NCBI GenBank assembly: GCA_964402115.1
Contig: CAYOBW010000087.1
Coordinates: 1 to 24,842, forward strand
Origin: CAYOBW01 sp964402115
Lineage (GTDB): Bacteria; Verrucomicrobiota; Kiritimatiellia; UBA8416; CAYOBW01
DNA: 24,842 bases
Direction of reading: 5' to 3'
The translations under genes and the position numbers were made by a program. The notes below the pieces were generated by a model that saw only the letters and a list, made by a program, of their open reading frames with translations, was not told where the DNA came from and made no database searches. Each line of letters opens with the position of its first letter. The first letter of the stretch is position 1. Below, in pieces: positions 23,597-24,842 of this stretch.

Positions 23597-24842
23597 ATGT
23601 CGTACGAAGTCATAGCCCGAAAGTGGCGTCCGCAGCAGTTTGAAGCTGTTGTCGGTCAAGAACATGTAACTCGAACCCTGCATAACGCGATCGAGACGTC
23701 GCGCATTGCGCATGCTTACCTGTTCGTCGGACCGCGCGGCGTGGGTAAGACGTCCGTGGCGCGGATTTTTGCCAAGGCGCTGAACTGCCGCAAGGGCCCC
23801 ACGGTGACCCCGTGCGAGGTTTGCGACGCCTGCAAGGAGATCACGGCGGGCACCAGTCTCGATGTGATGGAGATCGACGGCGCCTCGAACAACGGCGTGG
23901 ATCAGGTGCGCGACCTGCGCGAAACCGTGAAGTACGCCCCGGCCTCCTGCCGGTTCAAGATCTACATCATCGATGAAGTCCACATGCTCAGCAACGCGGC
24001 GTTCAACGCGCTGCTGAAGACGCTGGAAGAGCCGCCCCCGCACGTCAAGTTCATGTTCGCGACGACCGAGGCGGAGAAGGTGCTGCCGACGATCGTCTCG
24101 CGCTGTCAGCGCTTCGACTTGCGACGGATTCCGCTGACCCAGATTGTCGAGCGGTTGCGGCTCGTGGCGAAAGACGAACAGGTGCAGATCGACGACGACG
24201 CCCTGCTGGCCATCGCGCGCGGGGCGGAGGGTGGCCTGCGGGACGCCGAGTCGGCGCTGGACCAGTTGATCTCCTTCCGCGGCAACCGCATCTGCGAGGA
24301 CGACGTGCTGGCGGTCTTCGGCCTCGCGGCGCGGAGCTCGCTGGAGCAGTTGGCCGGGTGCATCCTGCGCGGCGATTTGAAGGGCATTCTCACCATCATC
24401 CACACGCTGGACCAGGCAGGCAAGGATCTCTCGCGCGTACTCGTGGAACTGCTGGGCCACTTTCGCAACGTGCTGGTTTGTCGCGAGTTGGATGCGGCTG
24501 CCGCCGGTCTGGACCTATCCGAAGGCGAGGCGGCTGCGCTGAAGGCGCAAGGCGAGGGGGTGGGGACGGAGCGGTTGCTGCGCATCCTCGAGATCCTTAC
24601 CGACGGCGTCGACAAGATGAAATTCGCGCTCTCGCGCCGGACGCTGCTGGAGACGGGGCTGATCCGGGCGGCACGGGCGGCGAGCGTGGTGTCGCTGGCC
24701 GACATCCTTGAACAGATCCGGCAACTGCAGGCTGGCGGCGCCGTTATGCAGCCTGCCGCCTACGCCGCGCCAGCGCCCGCGGCTGCGCCGCCTGCGTCCG
24801 CCGCTCCCCGCAGCTCGCCGCCGCCGGAGCTGCCCGTGATGC
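23597..24842 (+). CDS. dnaX: DNA polymerase III subunit gamma/tau, 5' part
   Basis: The ATG at 23597 is preceded by AGGA eight bases upstream and opens a frame that runs off the window after 415 codons. The N-terminus MSYEVIARKWRPQQFEAVVGQ is the classic DnaX start. The Walker A motif GPRGVGKT is at residues 45-52. A four-cysteine zinc module is formed by C64, C73, C76 and C79. The Walker B motif with D126-E127 reads IYIIDEVHML, and the sensor-1 region ends with S168-R169-C170. From about 380 a Pro/Ala-rich linker begins, as between the clamp-loader core and the tau tail. The protein is the ATPase of the clamp loader that loads the sliding clamp. Whether a shorter gamma form is made by frameshifting cannot be told, because the 3' part is outside the window. 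Confidence 0.96.
   Translation, partial: MSYEVIARKWRPQQFEAVVGQEHVTRTLHNAIETSRIAHAYLFVGPRGVGKTSVARIFAKALNCRKGPTVTPCEVCDACKEITAGTSLDVMEIDGASNNGVDQVRDLRETVKYAPASCRFKIYIIDEVHMLSNAAFNALLKTLEEPPPHVKFMFATTEAEKVLPTIVSRCQRFDLRRIPLTQIVERLRLVAKDEQVQIDDDALLAIARGAEGGLRDAESALDQLISFRGNRICEDDVLAVFGLAARSSLEQLAGCILRGDLKGILTIIHTLDQAGKDLSRVLVELLGHFRNVLVCRELDAAAAGLDLSEGEAAALKAQGEGVGTERLLRILEILTDGVDKMKFALSRRTLLETGLIRAARAASVVSLADILEQIRQLQAGGAVMQPAAYAAPAPAAAPPASAAPRSSPPPELPVM

Noticed and set aside
23446..23613. Longer TadA starting at 23613
   Set aside because: The additional 56 residues do not resemble TadA, would overlap the dnaX start, and include a likely tadA promoter.

Overview
This is a GC-rich bacterial window. 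It is dominated by very large exported proteins built from DUF2341, LamG, fibronectin-III-like, Calx-beta and autotransporter-type beta-strand repeat modules. It also carries a VIT-domain protein with a PEP-CTERM tail, a PadR-led operon, and the relic of a cytochrome c / formylglycine-generating-enzyme (SUMF1) fusion. Together these suggest a free-living or sediment member of the PVC group, with Kiritimatiellota most likely and Lentisphaerota or Verrucomicrobiota possible. The taxonomic call is inferred from gene content only.

Layout. Bases 115-646 hold a decayed gene that once encoded a secreted protein with a CxxCH haem site and a SUMF1 domain. It has lost two large internal pieces and changed frame. 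A promoter-like site then leads to a 3051-residue secreted mosaic protein (969-10124). After a gap rich in hairpin repeats comes a PadR regulator (10729-11067). It overlaps a HAAS / multi-membrane / VIT / PEP-CTERM protein (11064-13742), followed by a small membrane protein (13761-14135) and a zinc-ribbon membrane protein (14223-14531). Three more secreted mosaic proteins follow on the same strand (14657-16537, 16671-20168, 20236-22623). A 342-base gap packed with palindromic repeats separates them from two housekeeping genes: tadA on the minus strand (22966-23445) and the 5' part of dnaX (23597 to the window end).

What ties the region together. The four secreted proteins differ in overall architecture but share an unnamed domain of about 165-190 residues. 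I count eight copies: four in the giant protein, one each in the second and third, two in the fourth. They also end in a short similar tail (SVFRLQ, TVLLVW, TWFHVR, SVFMVR) instead of PEP-CTERM. The only PEP-CTERM protein here is the VIT protein, and no exosortase is visible. The region reads as a locus for surface or matrix proteins expanded by duplication and module shuffling. The noncoding gaps hold several families of hairpins, most beginning with GTAG, the head motif of REP elements recognised by REP-associated tyrosine transposases.
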